A stretch of DNA of 64,000 bases from the NCBI GenBank assembly GCA_025774935.1, contig JALGZK010000001.1, positions 1 through 64,000 on the forward strand, read 5' to 3'. A model generated the notes under the pieces. That model searched no databases. It was given only the letters and a program-made list of their open reading frames with translations, and was not told where the DNA came from. The stretch is from a bacterium. GTDB lineage: Bacteria > Joyebacterota > Joyebacteria > Joyebacterales > Joyebacteraceae. Shown here one piece after another: positions 8,157-16,485 of this stretch; within the stretch, counting starts at the first letter, position 1, and the number at the start of each line of letters is the position of its first letter. The translations under genes and the position numbers were made by a program.

Positions 8157-8207
8157 GTCTGCCTGCGTGGGACAGCTCAGTGGCTTGGCGCAAGCGAGAG
8201 GAACGTT

Positions 8208-8849
8208 ATGAACTCTTCCTGTCGGATAGCTAGGTTTGTCTGGCTCGCGGGGCTGATTGCTGCGATGGCTGTCTGTCCTGTGCTTGCGACGGCTGCCTTG
8301 GATGACGAGTTCCCCGAATCGTCGGGAGTCGATATGGTCGCTGATACGACTCGTGTGTTCCCTGAGGTAACCGGAAGGAATCTCGAGGGTCGTGAGTTCC
8401 AATTGCCTCAGGACTTCGAAGGAGATGTGAATCTGGTGCTGGTCGCTTTCCAGAGGGAGCATCAGACACTCGTGGACAGCTGGATGCCGGCTGCAGCCGC
8501 CTGGGCGGAGTCTTACTCGGGTCTTCAGTACTACGAGCTCCCGACTCTTGGAAGCGGATACCGGCTGTTTCGTGGTTTCATCGACGGCGGCATGCGTGGG
8601 GGCATTCCCGACATCGCCGCCCGCGAGCGGACCATAACGCTGTACCTGAACAAGACCTCTTTCCGCGACGCGTTGGGTCTGGCAAGCGAAGAGACTATAT
8701 ACGCTCTTGTTGTCGATGCCGAAGGGTTGGTCGTTCGGTGTGTCGAGGGTGCGTATTCGGGCGAGAAGGGCGCGATTGTCCAGGAAGTCATCGAAGAGGT
8801 GCTTGCTGCACGGGTTCCGGATTCGGTGGATCTGCAGACGCCTAACTAG
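8208..8849 (+). CDS. Secreted thioredoxin-fold protein (ATP10-like)
   Basis: 213 residues with an N-terminal signal peptide ending near LATAALD. The mature part has a redoxin-like strand (VNLVLVAFQREHQ), then RLFRGFIDGGMRGGIP and TLYLNKTSFRDALGL, which resemble the ATP10 family of thioredoxin-fold assembly factors. No CxxC is present, so thiol chemistry is unlikely. ATG 8208 follows GAGAGGAA. The protein ends with TAG at 8847-8849, the spacer just after the attC R'' box. Confidence 0.6.
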   Translation: MNSSCRIARFVWLAGLIAAMAVCPVLATAALDDEFPESSGVDMVADTTRVFPEVTGRNLEGREFQLPQDFEGDVNLVLVAFQREHQTLVDSWMPAAAAWAESYSGLQYYELPTLGSGYRLFRGFIDGGMRGGIPDIAARERTITLYLNKTSFRDALGLASEETIYALVVDAEGLVVRCVEGAYSGEKGAIVQEVIEEVLAARVPDSVDLQTPN

Positions 8850-8939
8850 CGAATGCAGCTGTCAAACTTCGGTGTCACGGGTTCTGCATTCGCACAGAGC
8901 GAGCCACCTCGCGTGCAGCTGACTCGCGGTCCGTTAGCC
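8840..8939 (+). repeat. attC-12 (100 bp)
   Basis: R'' GCCTAAC (8840-8846), R' GTTAGCC (8933-8939). The 100-bp class. The stop codon of the preceding gene is the TAG directly after R''. Confidence 0.93.
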
Positions 8940-8965
8940 GGCTCGAAGAACGACTGGATGAGAGA

Positions 8966-9439
8966 ATGAGCCCAGAGGCGGCAATCAGGAGCAGTCCCGC
9001 GACGGATGAAGAGCGGGCAGATCTCCTGGCACTCATGAGGGAGCATCTGTCCGACCGACTGGAGCAGACCATGGAACTCATGGAGCTGTCGTGGTCGGAG
9101 TTCCAGGAGCTCTACCGGAGCCGCGGGCAAGTGCGCACGATCAGGCACGGGCGCGACGTCGCGGGATTCTATTGGCTCGAGGATCGGGGGAGAGAGCTTC
9201 ACCTGCACGCGATCTTCGTGCTTCCAGAGTTCCGCGGGCGCGGCGTCGGGTCGGCGACGATGCGGCAGATCGAGGAGGAGTTCAGTGCTGATGCCGACTT
9301 CATTGAGCTAGGTGTCCGCGACGACAACGCCGGTGCCAGGTCACTCTACAAGCGCCAGGGGTTCGTCGTTGCGGAGACGCTTCCCGATGTGGGCTTTACG
9401 ATCATGCGGAAGCACATAGGTAACGAGCCGTCTAACTAG
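8966..9439 (+). CDS. GNAT family N-acetyltransferase
   Basis: 157 residues. The acetyl-CoA loop is FVLPEFRGRGVGSATM (motif A, R/Q-x-x-G-x-G/A), followed by LGVRDDNAGARSLYKRQGF, the usual final helix and strand. The acceptor is unknown. ATG 8966; the TAG stop at 9437-9439 is in the attC spacer. Single-gene cassette. Confidence 0.9.
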   Translation: MSPEAAIRSSPATDEERADLLALMREHLSDRLEQTMELMELSWSEFQELYRSRGQVRTIRHGRDVAGFYWLEDRGRELHLHAIFVLPEFRGRGVGSATMRQIEEEFSADADFIELGVRDDNAGARSLYKRQGFVVAETLPDVGFTIMRKHIGNEPSN

Positions 9440-9615
9440 CGAATGCAGCTGACGCCCGCTCCGCCGTCACCCAGCCCCACTGGCAGCGCCGTTGCACCGC
9501 CGCGGGCGGTGTCGCTAACGGCCCTGTCACGTCACCTGCAAGGGGAGCCGCCTTCGGCGGCCGGCACATGCCGCGCCACCCTTCACGCCCGCAGCTGATT
9601 CGCGGTCCGTTAGGT
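9430..9615 (+). repeat. attC-13 (186 bp)
   Basis: R'' GTCTAAC (9430-9436), R' GTTAGGT (9609-9615). Long branched class. Confidence 0.93.
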
Positions 9616-9655
9616 AGCGGCCACAGCGCTGCGCGGGAGATTGGAGTTGGAAGAC

Positions 9656-10264
9656 ATGGGAGACCAGGGGACGCTCCTGCGTCCGGCCAGGCGCGAGTCC
9701 GAGGAAGGCTTGCTCTTCGCTCGCTACCTTGATGAGGCGGCCGAGGGGTTCTTCGGCTTCATGCTTGGCCGGGACGCTGAGAGCATCATCGCTTCTTCGT
9801 TCCTCGAGCCCGGGCACACGCTCTCGCATGAGCATGTGGTGTTCGCCGAGCGACAGGGTGTGGTCGTCGGCATGAGCTCGGCTTACACCGGCGCGCAGCA
9901 CCGTGCCTTCACGGACGAGCCCTTGAGGCGTGCAGCGGGACGCAGCGCCTTGCGGATGAAGCTCGTGCGGACGCTCCTCGCTCCGCTCTGGCGTATCCTA
10001 GACACAGTCCCCGAGGGTGATTTCTATCTTCAGGGCATCGCGGTCGAGCCGGAGCTTCGAGGAGCGGGGATCGGCTCGCTTCTCATGGACGATATCGAGC
10101 GCCGCGCGCGAGCGAGCGGGTCAGCCAGGCTCAGCCTGGACGTAGCCGCCAAGAACAAGGGCGCGCGCAAGCTGTACGCGCGGCGCGGAATGGTCGAGTC
10201 TTCGGAGTGGCCGAGTCCCCGGTTCCTGCCGACGGTGTTCGTGCGCATGACGAAGAACCTATGA
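9656..10264 (+). CDS. GNAT family N-acetyltransferase
   Basis: 202 residues. The acetyl-CoA loop reads VEPELRGAGIGSLLM and is followed by LSLDVAAKNKGARKLYARRGM. The N-terminal half has an insert rich in Leu and Arg (about residues 85-115) not found in minimal GNATs. ATG 9656 is preferred over TTG 9641, with GGAG at 9643-9646. Acceptor unknown. Confidence 0.88.
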   Translation: MGDQGTLLRPARRESEEGLLFARYLDEAAEGFFGFMLGRDAESIIASSFLEPGHTLSHEHVVFAERQGVVVGMSSAYTGAQHRAFTDEPLRRAAGRSALRMKLVRTLLAPLWRILDTVPEGDFYLQGIAVEPELRGAGIGSLLMDDIERRARASGSARLSLDVAAKNKGARKLYARRGMVESSEWPSPRFLPTVFVRMTKNL

Positions 10265-10280
10265 TGTTCCTGTGGCCGCG

Positions 10281-10460
10281 ACCTAACTAGCGAATGCAGC
10301 TGACGCCCGATCCCCGCCTCCCGGCCCATCTGACAGCGCCGTTGCACCGCCGCGGGCGGCGTCACTAACGGCCCTGTCACGTCAGCTGCAAGGGGGGCGC
10401 CTTCGGCGCGGGCACTTGCCGCGCCAGTGCCTGGTGCAGCTGATTCGCGATTCGTTAGGC
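10281..10460 (+). repeat. attC-14 (180 bp)
   Basis: R'' ACCTAAC (10281-10287), R' GTTAGGC (10454-10460). Long branched class. Confidence 0.93.
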
Positions 10461-10485
10461 CTCGCTGTGGAAGAGGAGTCAGGGG

Positions 10486-10926
10486 ATGAAGTCGAGACGT
10501 GGCATGCAGCGCGCACTTGCAGTCGTTCTGGCCGCAGTCTGCTTTGCCGCGCTGCTGAGTTCATGCGATGCCCTCTTCGAATCGGACGACGCCCCTACGA
10601 ACTACTTCGGAGTCACTGTGGATAGCCTGACGTATGAGCCCGCGACGCCGGCAGTCGGTGACACACTGGTCCTTCGGTTCTGGGGTCTCATAGGCCTCGA
10701 CACGTGCGAACGCTTCTCACACTTCGAGACATTCAGGGACTCCCAGTGGTTGTTGTACGTCGAGGCTTGGGGAGTGCAGACACACGAGACGGTGTGCGAG
10801 GACGAAATGCAGTACCTGCAAGACGAGCGGTTACGTGTGTCACCGTTGTATGCAGGACCACTCATCGTGTGGGTACAGCAACCGAGTGGTTTGTCACTCG
10901 TCGACACAGTGGACATACAACCATAG
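10486..10926 (+). CDS. Lipoprotein of unknown function
   Basis: 146 residues from ATG 10486 after AAGAGGAG. The signal peptide ends at LLSSC. The mature part looks like a single beta-sandwich domain (VDSLTYEPATPAVGDTLVL and later GPLIVWVQQP). A lipoprotein with the same layout, conserved Cys pair and similar end lies at 27069-27560, so the two probably form one family. Function unknown. Confidence 0.75.
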   Translation: MKSRRGMQRALAVVLAAVCFAALLSSCDALFESDDAPTNYFGVTVDSLTYEPATPAVGDTLVLRFWGLIGLDTCERFSHFETFRDSQWLLYVEAWGVQTHETVCEDEMQYLQDERLRVSPLYAGPLIVWVQQPSGLSLVDTVDIQP

Positions 10927-10933
10927 GCGCGAG

Positions 10934-11057
10934 CCCTAACTAGTGTATGCAGCCGCCGAGCTTGGGCGTCACGTCACCTGCAAGGGGGACCGCCCTCGGC
11001 GGCCGGCACGTGCCGCGCCACCCCTCACGCCCGCAGCTGATTCGCGGTCCGTTAGGC
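10934..11057 (+). repeat. attC-15 (124 bp)
   Basis: R'' CCCTAAC (10934-10940), R' GTTAGGC (11051-11057). 120-bp class; L'' is GTGTAT. Confidence 0.9.
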
Positions 11058-11106
11058 CGCTGCACAGTCCAGGCGGCAGGGTGTGCGCTCGCGGAGGAGG
11101 CGTGAC

Positions 11107-12501
11107 TTGGGAAAGAACGTGACCGCCGTAAGATTGACGTCCGGAACTCTCTTGTCGACTGTGTGCTTGGCTGCGTGTGCGATCCTGTCATGCAGCCCCA
11201 TGACCGAGTTCGAGGCGGCCGAAGTCCCGCAGACCGCCGCCGGCCTGTGTGCTGCTGCCTACTTCCGTGCGTTCAACTCCGACGGGGATGAGATGTTGAG
11301 CGGGTTCCTGCAGGAGTATCGTTCCATTGACTACCTAGAGCAGCACCCGCTCGAGGAGCGCTTGGAGCACCACATTCGACTGCGAGGGATCTTCGGGACG
11401 CTGACTCCTGTGAGGGTGGTCGAGAGTCTCGAGGACCAGATAACCCTGCTGGTGGACCCGAGCAAGATAGGAGACATTCTCGTCATGCGCTTCCATCTTG
11501 ACGAGGAGCATCCTCCCAGGCTCGCGTATGTCACGTTCACTGGGATCGATCACACGGACGTGCCCGATGACTATGTACGCTACCTTGCCACGAGGGCCGC
11601 GCCTGTGGCAGCAGAGTTTGGGGAGGATACGGTCAGATCAGTTGCCAGGGCGCTTGCTGACGTTTACGTCTACCCTGAGCTGGGGCGACGAATGGCCGAC
11701 ACGCTGCTGCACCGCCAGGCTCGTGGTGCCTACAGCGACCTCGCGAAGGCCGGTGCACTTGCAGACAGACTCACCGAGGATGCCCAGACCGTGTCGGGCG
11801 ATCTGCATATCTGGGTCGAGGCGCAGAACCCAATGGCCCAGAGGTCTACAGATCCCATCAATCGAGACGTCGACCAACTCAGGCGCGACAACTTCGATTT
11901 CAAGGAGGCCCGGGTACTTCCGGGCAACATCGGCTACATCAGGTTTGACATGATCCACGACGAGGTGGCGGCGCAGGAGGCCGTGGCTGCAGGTCTGGCA
12001 GACCTCGCTGACACCAGGGCTCTCATCGTCGACCTTCGAGAGAACATGGGAGGCGAGTGGGGCACTGCTCGACTCCTACTCGGCTACGTTCTGCCCGGCG
12101 GCACGATTGTGAGTCGCTCTTACGATCGAGAGGGCGCCCTTATCGATGAACAGTCGGTTCCTCAAGCGATTCCAGGCAGACCCTTCGAACCCGATGTTCC
12201 GGTCTACGTCCTCACTAGCGGAAGGACGGGCTCTGCTGCAGAAGCGCTGGCCTACACGTTGAAGCACATGGGCCGGGCGAAGGTAGTCGGAGAGGTCACG
12301 CGTGGCATGGCCCATCCCTCCGAGGAGATCGTTGTCAGCGACTACTTCCGCGTGTCGGTTCCATTCCGCCGGAGTGAGCACGTGCACACTGGAACCGACT
12401 GGGAAGGCGTCGGGGTGATCCCCGACATCGAGGTTTCCGCGCCGGATGCCCTGGATGCAGCGGTCCGGGACGCGGCACAGCGAATTCGAGAGGCGCCGTG
12501 A
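11107..12501 (+). CDS. S41 family peptidase (tail-specific / IRBP-like), exported
   Basis: 464 residues. The N-terminus is a lipoprotein-like signal (LAACAILSC). The C-terminal half is an S41 serine-protease domain: GNIGYIRFDMI, ALIVDLRENMGG, and the catalytic region VYVLTSGRTGSAAEALAYTLK, where the Ser of GSAAE is the expected nucleophile. S41 proteases degrade or trim exported proteins. TTG 11107 follows GGAGGAGG (11092-11099); an in-frame GTG at 11083 is less well placed. Confidence 0.88.
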   Translation: MGKNVTAVRLTSGTLLSTVCLAACAILSCSPMTEFEAAEVPQTAAGLCAAAYFRAFNSDGDEMLSGFLQEYRSIDYLEQHPLEERLEHHIRLRGIFGTLTPVRVVESLEDQITLLVDPSKIGDILVMRFHLDEEHPPRLAYVTFTGIDHTDVPDDYVRYLATRAAPVAAEFGEDTVRSVARALADVYVYPELGRRMADTLLHRQARGAYSDLAKAGALADRLTEDAQTVSGDLHIWVEAQNPMAQRSTDPINRDVDQLRRDNFDFKEARVLPGNIGYIRFDMIHDEVAAQEAVAAGLADLADTRALIVDLRENMGGEWGTARLLLGYVLPGGTIVSRSYDREGALIDEQSVPQAIPGRPFEPDVPVYVLTSGRTGSAAEALAYTLKHMGRAKVVGEVTRGMAHPSEEIVVSDYFRVSVPFRRSEHVHTGTDWEGVGVIPDIEVSAPDALDAAVRDAAQRIREAP

Positions 12502-12508
12502 TGCACCC

Positions 12509-12631
12509 GCCTAACCAGCGTAAGCAGCCGACGAACTCGCGTGTCACGCGGTCTGCAAGGGGGCACCGCTTCGCGTCGCCGGCACACCCCGCGCCACCCT
12601 TCGCTCGCGGCTGATACGCGGCCCGTTAGAT
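12509..12631 (+). repeat. attC-16 (123 bp)
   Basis: R'' GCCTAAC (12509-12515), R' GTTAGAT (12625-12631). The L'' arm is altered (AGCGTAAGCAGCC). Confidence 0.88.
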
Positions 12632-12704
12632 GGCGCGGAATGGAGGGTCCGCGTCGGTGACCAGGTGATCCTCGGTAACCAGGAGAAAGGGAGATGCTAT
12701 CGTA

Positions 12705-14150
12705 ATGAGCAGACGACTTCGAATTGTACCGGCAATCATCATCGCCTGTCTTCTCTTCGGCCCACGACCGGCAAAAGCACAACGCAAGCCGAACATCGTC
12801 CTCGTCTTCATGGATAACTTCGGATGGGGCGAGCCGGGCTTCAACGGAGGCGGCATTACGCGAGGCGCGGCGACGCCTCGCCTGGACAGACTGGCCCTTG
12901 AAGGCCTCCGCCTGACGAACTTCAACGTCGAGGTCCAGTGCACGCCCTCTCGGTCGGCGCTGATGACGGGGCGCTACGCCATTCGCAGCGGCAACGCCAC
13001 GGTTCCTCTCGGCGAGGGTGTGTACGGGTTAGTGCAGTGGGAAGTGACGATGGCCGAAATGCTGGCGGAGGCAGGGTACGCGACAGGCATGTTTGGGAAG
13101 TGGCACCTCGGCCGCACAGACGGCCGTTTTCCCACTGATCAGGGATTCGACGAGTGGTACGGAGTCCCGAACTCGACCGATGAGGCTGTGTACTCCTCGA
13201 TACCCGGCTTCTCCGAGAGCGGTGTCCAGGAGACGTACGTGATGGACGCGCGCAAGGGCGACGTGCCGACCAGGGTGCGTCCCTACGATCTCGATTACCG
13301 CCCGCTGATAGACCGCGAGCTGACCGACAGGGCGATCGACTTCATGCGCCGTCAGGCTGAAGCCGATGTCCCGTTCTTCGTGTACCTTCCCTATACCGCG
13401 ACGCACTTCCCAACGCTCCCGCACCCGGATTTCGTCGGGCGCTCCGGCAACGGCCTGTGGGCGGACCTGCTCATGCAGATCGACAGTTACGTTGGCGAGT
13501 TGCTGGACACGATCGACGAGATGGGCATCGACGAGAACACCGTCTTCGTCTTCACGGCGGACAACGGGCCGGAAGCTCTGGGCTTCGAGAGCACGAACAT
13601 GACAGTGGAGACGGCGGTCCACGGGTCGGCCGGGCCGTGGCGCGGCACGCTCTTCACGGGATTCGAAGGCGCGCTGCGTGTTCCGTTCGTGGTTCGCTGG
13701 CCGGGGCGTATCGGCGCCGGCCGGTCAAGCGACGAGATCGTCCACGCGATGGACCTCTTCCCGACCTTCGCAACCATCTCGGGAGGCACCGTGCCGGACG
13801 ATCGGCCGATCGACGGCCAGGACATGTCCGGGTTCTTCCTCGGCGAAGAGGAGACGTCAGGCCGCGAGGGGTTCATCGTCTACATGGGCTCCGAGGTCTT
13901 CGGCGTGAAGTGGCGCAACTGGAAGCTGCACTTCAAGGAACAGGACGCGTGGTCCGGCGAACTGCGTACCTACACGATGCCCCGGGCGTACAATCTTCTG
14001 GCCGATCCCCAGGAGCGAGACAACGTGCTGTTCCCGAACACGTGGGTGCCGAAGGCGGCTCTCGGCCAGCTCGAGGACCACATCGCATCGTTGAGGGAGT
14101 ATCCACCGATTCCCAGCGGGGCACCGGATCCGTATGAGCCGCCGAGGTGA
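12705..14150 (+). CDS. Arylsulfatase (Cys-type, needs formylglycine)
   Basis: 481 residues with a signal peptide (ends PAKAQ). The sulfatase signature CTPSRSALMTGR (Cys79) carries the Cys converted to formylglycine by FGE. GMFGKWHLG, the FTADNGPE metal site and the C-terminal WKLHF block are present. The metal-site pair usually read as Asp-Asp is Asp37-Asn38 here. Family size is normal. ATG 12705 follows AGGAGAAAGGGAG. This is the largest single-gene cassette in the window, and its activity would depend on a host FGE not seen here. Confidence 0.93.
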   Translation: MSRRLRIVPAIIIACLLFGPRPAKAQRKPNIVLVFMDNFGWGEPGFNGGGITRGAATPRLDRLALEGLRLTNFNVEVQCTPSRSALMTGRYAIRSGNATVPLGEGVYGLVQWEVTMAEMLAEAGYATGMFGKWHLGRTDGRFPTDQGFDEWYGVPNSTDEAVYSSIPGFSESGVQETYVMDARKGDVPTRVRPYDLDYRPLIDRELTDRAIDFMRRQAEADVPFFVYLPYTATHFPTLPHPDFVGRSGNGLWADLLMQIDSYVGELLDTIDEMGIDENTVFVFTADNGPEALGFESTNMTVETAVHGSAGPWRGTLFTGFEGALRVPFVVRWPGRIGAGRSSDEIVHAMDLFPTFATISGGTVPDDRPIDGQDMSGFFLGEEETSGREGFIVYMGSEVFGVKWRNWKLHFKEQDAWSGELRTYTMPRAYNLLADPQERDNVLFPNTWVPKAALGQLEDHIASLREYPPIPSGAPDPYEPPR

Positions 14151-14197
14151 AGGCGGAGTTTCAGGTCCAGGCCTTTGCGTAGACCCAGAGCCGCGAC

Positions 14198-14297
14198 ATC
14201 TAACTAGCGAATGCAGCTGACCCACTTCGGTGTCACGCGTTCTGCATTCGCACCCCGCGCGCCACCTCGTGTGCAGCTGATTCGCGGTCCGTCAGGC
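14198..14297 (+). repeat. attC-17 (100 bp)
   Basis: R'' ATCTAAC (14198-14204), R' GTCAGGC (14291-14297). 100-bp class. Confidence 0.92.
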
Positions 14298-14323
14298 AGA
14301 GCCCGCTGCGTGAGGTAGCTCCG

Positions 14324-14767
14324 TTGAGACTGTGGACTCTTCATCCGAGGTATCTTGACTCCCGAGGCTTCTGCGGGCTCTGGCGCGAGGCATTGCTAGC
14401 CCAGGCGGTTCTTCTCGGGAACACTAGCGGCTATCGGAGCCACCCACAGCTGGAGCGGTTCAAGCAGCACTCGGATCCTGGCTCAGCCATTGCCACGTAT
14501 CTGCTTGGGCTCTACGCGGAGTCACTCAGGCGTGGCTACGCGTTCGATGCGTCTAAGATACGAGACCCGAGGGCAAGCGTGCGTCTCTCGGAAACGGATG
14601 GCCAGCTCCAGTGGGAGTGGGAGCATCTGCAGGCCAAGCTCCGGGTCCGGGCACCGAGTGTCTACGAATCGCTTGCAGGAGTAGGCTTTCCCGAAGCACA
14701 TCCGATGTTTCACATCGTGGCGGGTCCAGTACGGGACTGGGAACGTGCAGCGGGCCTGCCTAACTAG
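14324..14767 (+). CDS. Pyrimidine-dimer DNA glycosylase-like protein (T4 endonuclease V family)
   Basis: 147 residues. The N-terminus MRLWTLHPRYLDSRG, then LWREALLAQAVLLG and GYRSHPQLERFK, match the Pyr_excise family, which includes T4 endonuclease V-type glycosylases for UV lesions. The start is TTG 14324, supported by TGAGGTAG just upstream and by the conserved M-R-L-W beginning. The TAG stop lies in the attC spacer. Single-gene cassette with a plausible DNA-repair role. Confidence 0.85.
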   Translation: MRLWTLHPRYLDSRGFCGLWREALLAQAVLLGNTSGYRSHPQLERFKQHSDPGSAIATYLLGLYAESLRRGYAFDASKIRDPRASVRLSETDGQLQWEWEHLQAKLRVRAPSVYESLAGVGFPEAHPMFHIVAGPVRDWERAAGLPN

Positions 14768-14876
14768 CGAATGCAGCAGACGAGCCTGGCTGTCACGTCG
14801 ATCGCACCGCCCGCTGACGCGGGAGACGCACCCGCCGCGCCAGCGCCCGGTGCAGCTGATTCGCGGTCCGTTAGGC
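14758..14876 (+). repeat. attC-18 (119 bp)
   Basis: R'' GCCTAAC (14758-14764), R' GTTAGGC (14870-14876). The loop region is nearly identical to that of the next site (attC-19), including the CCCGCTGACGCGGGAGACGC hairpin. Confidence 0.95.
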
Positions 14877-14928
14877 AGAGCGACCTGAGACGCAGCGGAA
14901 CCAGTGCCCACTGGATGGGGGAGTACAG

Positions 14929-15159
14929 ATGGCAGGCAGCAACCGAGACCTCAATCCGAACGCATTCATGGGTGCTGGCGTGTGCCTCATGGGATCCGGG
15001 GTAGCTCTCACCGTAGCACTGAGACAGGGCGGAGCGGCTGCCGTAGGGATAAGCCTGATCTCTCTCGGGGTCATCTTCGCGATTCTGGGCTACACCAAGA
15101 AGCGAGAGTTCGAGTCGCGTGACTCCGCGGGTGAAGACGACGATCGGCCGCCTGCCTAA
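14929..15159 (+). CDS. Small two-TM membrane protein
   Basis: 76 residues from ATG 14929. Two hydrophobic helices (about 13-31 and 38-55) end in a charged tail rich in Asp and Glu. The stop TAA lies within the R'' box of attC-19. No family recognised. Confidence 0.7.
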   Translation: MAGSNRDLNPNAFMGAGVCLMGSGVALTVALRQGGAAAVGISLISLGVIFAILGYTKKREFESRDSAGEDDDRPPA

Positions 15160-15272
15160 TTGGCGAATGCAGCCGACGCGCCTGGCCGTCACGTCGATCG
15201 CACCGCCCGCTGACGCGGGAGACGCACCCGCCGCGCCAGCGCCTGGTGCAGCCGTCTCGCGGTCCGCTGGGT
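15154..15272 (+). repeat. attC-19 (119 bp, both R boxes altered)
   Basis: R'' GCCTAAT (15154-15160) and R' GCTGGGT (15266-15272). Both conserved AAC and GTT cores are changed, while the internal part matches attC-18 almost base for base. Confidence 0.9.
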
Positions 15273-15351
15273 CTTGCGAACCGTGCTGAATGGGCTGTAG
15301 CTGGACAGAAGTCTGGTGATGGCTGTGGCAGGACAGGTTTGGAGGTAGCCC

Positions 15352-16347
15352 TTGAAGGCAATCGCATACACCAAGTACGGCCCACCAGATGTTCTTCAAC
15401 TCAAGGATGTGGAGAGACCAGTCCCGCTCGGTGATGAGGTCTTGGTAGAAGTCCATGCCGCTTCCGCCAACGCCTATGACTGGCACTTGCTGACCGCCGA
15501 CGTGTTCCTGATCCGCCTCATGAGCAGGGGGCTGTTCAGGCCCCGGAAGACGACGCTGGGAGTCGACATCGCGGGGAGGGTCACCGCGATCGGCGAAGAG
15601 GTCACTCGGTTCCAGCCGGGTGACCATGTCTTCGGAGTCGCGAAGGGTGCCAGCGGTGGCTTTGCTGAATACGCATGCGCTCGCGAGGTGGCCCTGGAAC
15701 TGAAACCGGCCAACGTCTCCTTCGAGGAAGCGGCCGCTGTACCGCTGGCGGCGCTCACGGCTCTGCAGGCCCTCCGCGACAAAGGGCAGATCAGACCAGG
15801 GAGCAGAGTGTTGATTCATGGGGCGTCTGGGGGAGTGGGCACTTTTGCCGTCCAGATCGCCAAGTCGTTCGGAGCGGAAGTCACGGCCGTGTGCAGTTCA
15901 AGGAATGTGGAGATCGCGCGCTCGATCGGTGCCGACCATGTCGTCGACTACACCAGCGATGACTTCACAAAGAACGGGGAACTCTATGACCTGATTCTGG
16001 TCGCGAACGGCAACCGCTCGATTCTCGAGTACAAGCGATCGCTCAAGCCCAAGGCCATCTGTGTCCTAGTCGGGGGAGAAGGTGCCACCATCGCCTCACT
16101 CCTGACGGGCATGCTCCTGCAGTGGTGGGTTTCGAAGACCGAGGGCAAGAGGGTCGGTTCCTTTCTTGCGCGTATTGACCAGGAGGATCTGACCTGCGCA
16201 AGGGAGCTTCTTGAGTCTGGCAAGGTGAAACCGGTCATCGATCGACGCTACCCGCTGAGTGAGACTGCAGGAGCTCTCCGGTATCTTGGAGAAGGACACG
16301 CCCAAGGCAAGATCGTGATAACCGTGGAACACGCAAGCAAGACCTAG
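15352..16347 (+). CDS. NAD(P)-dependent zinc-free medium-chain reductase (quinone oxidoreductase-like)
   Basis: 331 residues. The GroES-like N-terminal domain (YGPPDVLQLKDV, ASANAYDWHLL) leads into a Rossmann fold with the nucleotide loop VLIHGASGGVGTFAVQIAK. The Cys ligands of zinc alcohol dehydrogenases are absent, so it belongs with the NADPH:quinone reductase or enoyl reductase branch. TTG 15352 follows GGAGGT at 15341-15346. The stop TAG is inside the R'' box of attC-20. Confidence 0.9.
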   Translation: MKAIAYTKYGPPDVLQLKDVERPVPLGDEVLVEVHAASANAYDWHLLTADVFLIRLMSRGLFRPRKTTLGVDIAGRVTAIGEEVTRFQPGDHVFGVAKGASGGFAEYACAREVALELKPANVSFEEAAAVPLAALTALQALRDKGQIRPGSRVLIHGASGGVGTFAVQIAKSFGAEVTAVCSSRNVEIARSIGADHVVDYTSDDFTKNGELYDLILVANGNRSILEYKRSLKPKAICVLVGGEGATIASLLTGMLLQWWVSKTEGKRVGSFLARIDQEDLTCARELLESGKVKPVIDRRYPLSETAGALRYLGEGHAQGKIVITVEHASKT

Positions 16348-16444
16348 CTGGCGTTTGCAGCTGTCGGGCTTGTCTGTGACGCCCGCTGCATGCGCACCGG
16401 CCGCGCCAGACCGACGCCCGCAGCTGATTCGCGATTCGTTAGGC
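16342..16444 (+). repeat. attC-20 (103 bp)
   Basis: R'' ACCTAGC (16342-16348), R' GTTAGGC (16438-16444). 104-bp class; L'' is GCGTTT. Confidence 0.9.
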
Positions 16445-16485
16445 GGCTGCAGGGCTTCGACAGTCGTTCCGGGGGAGGCAAGGGA

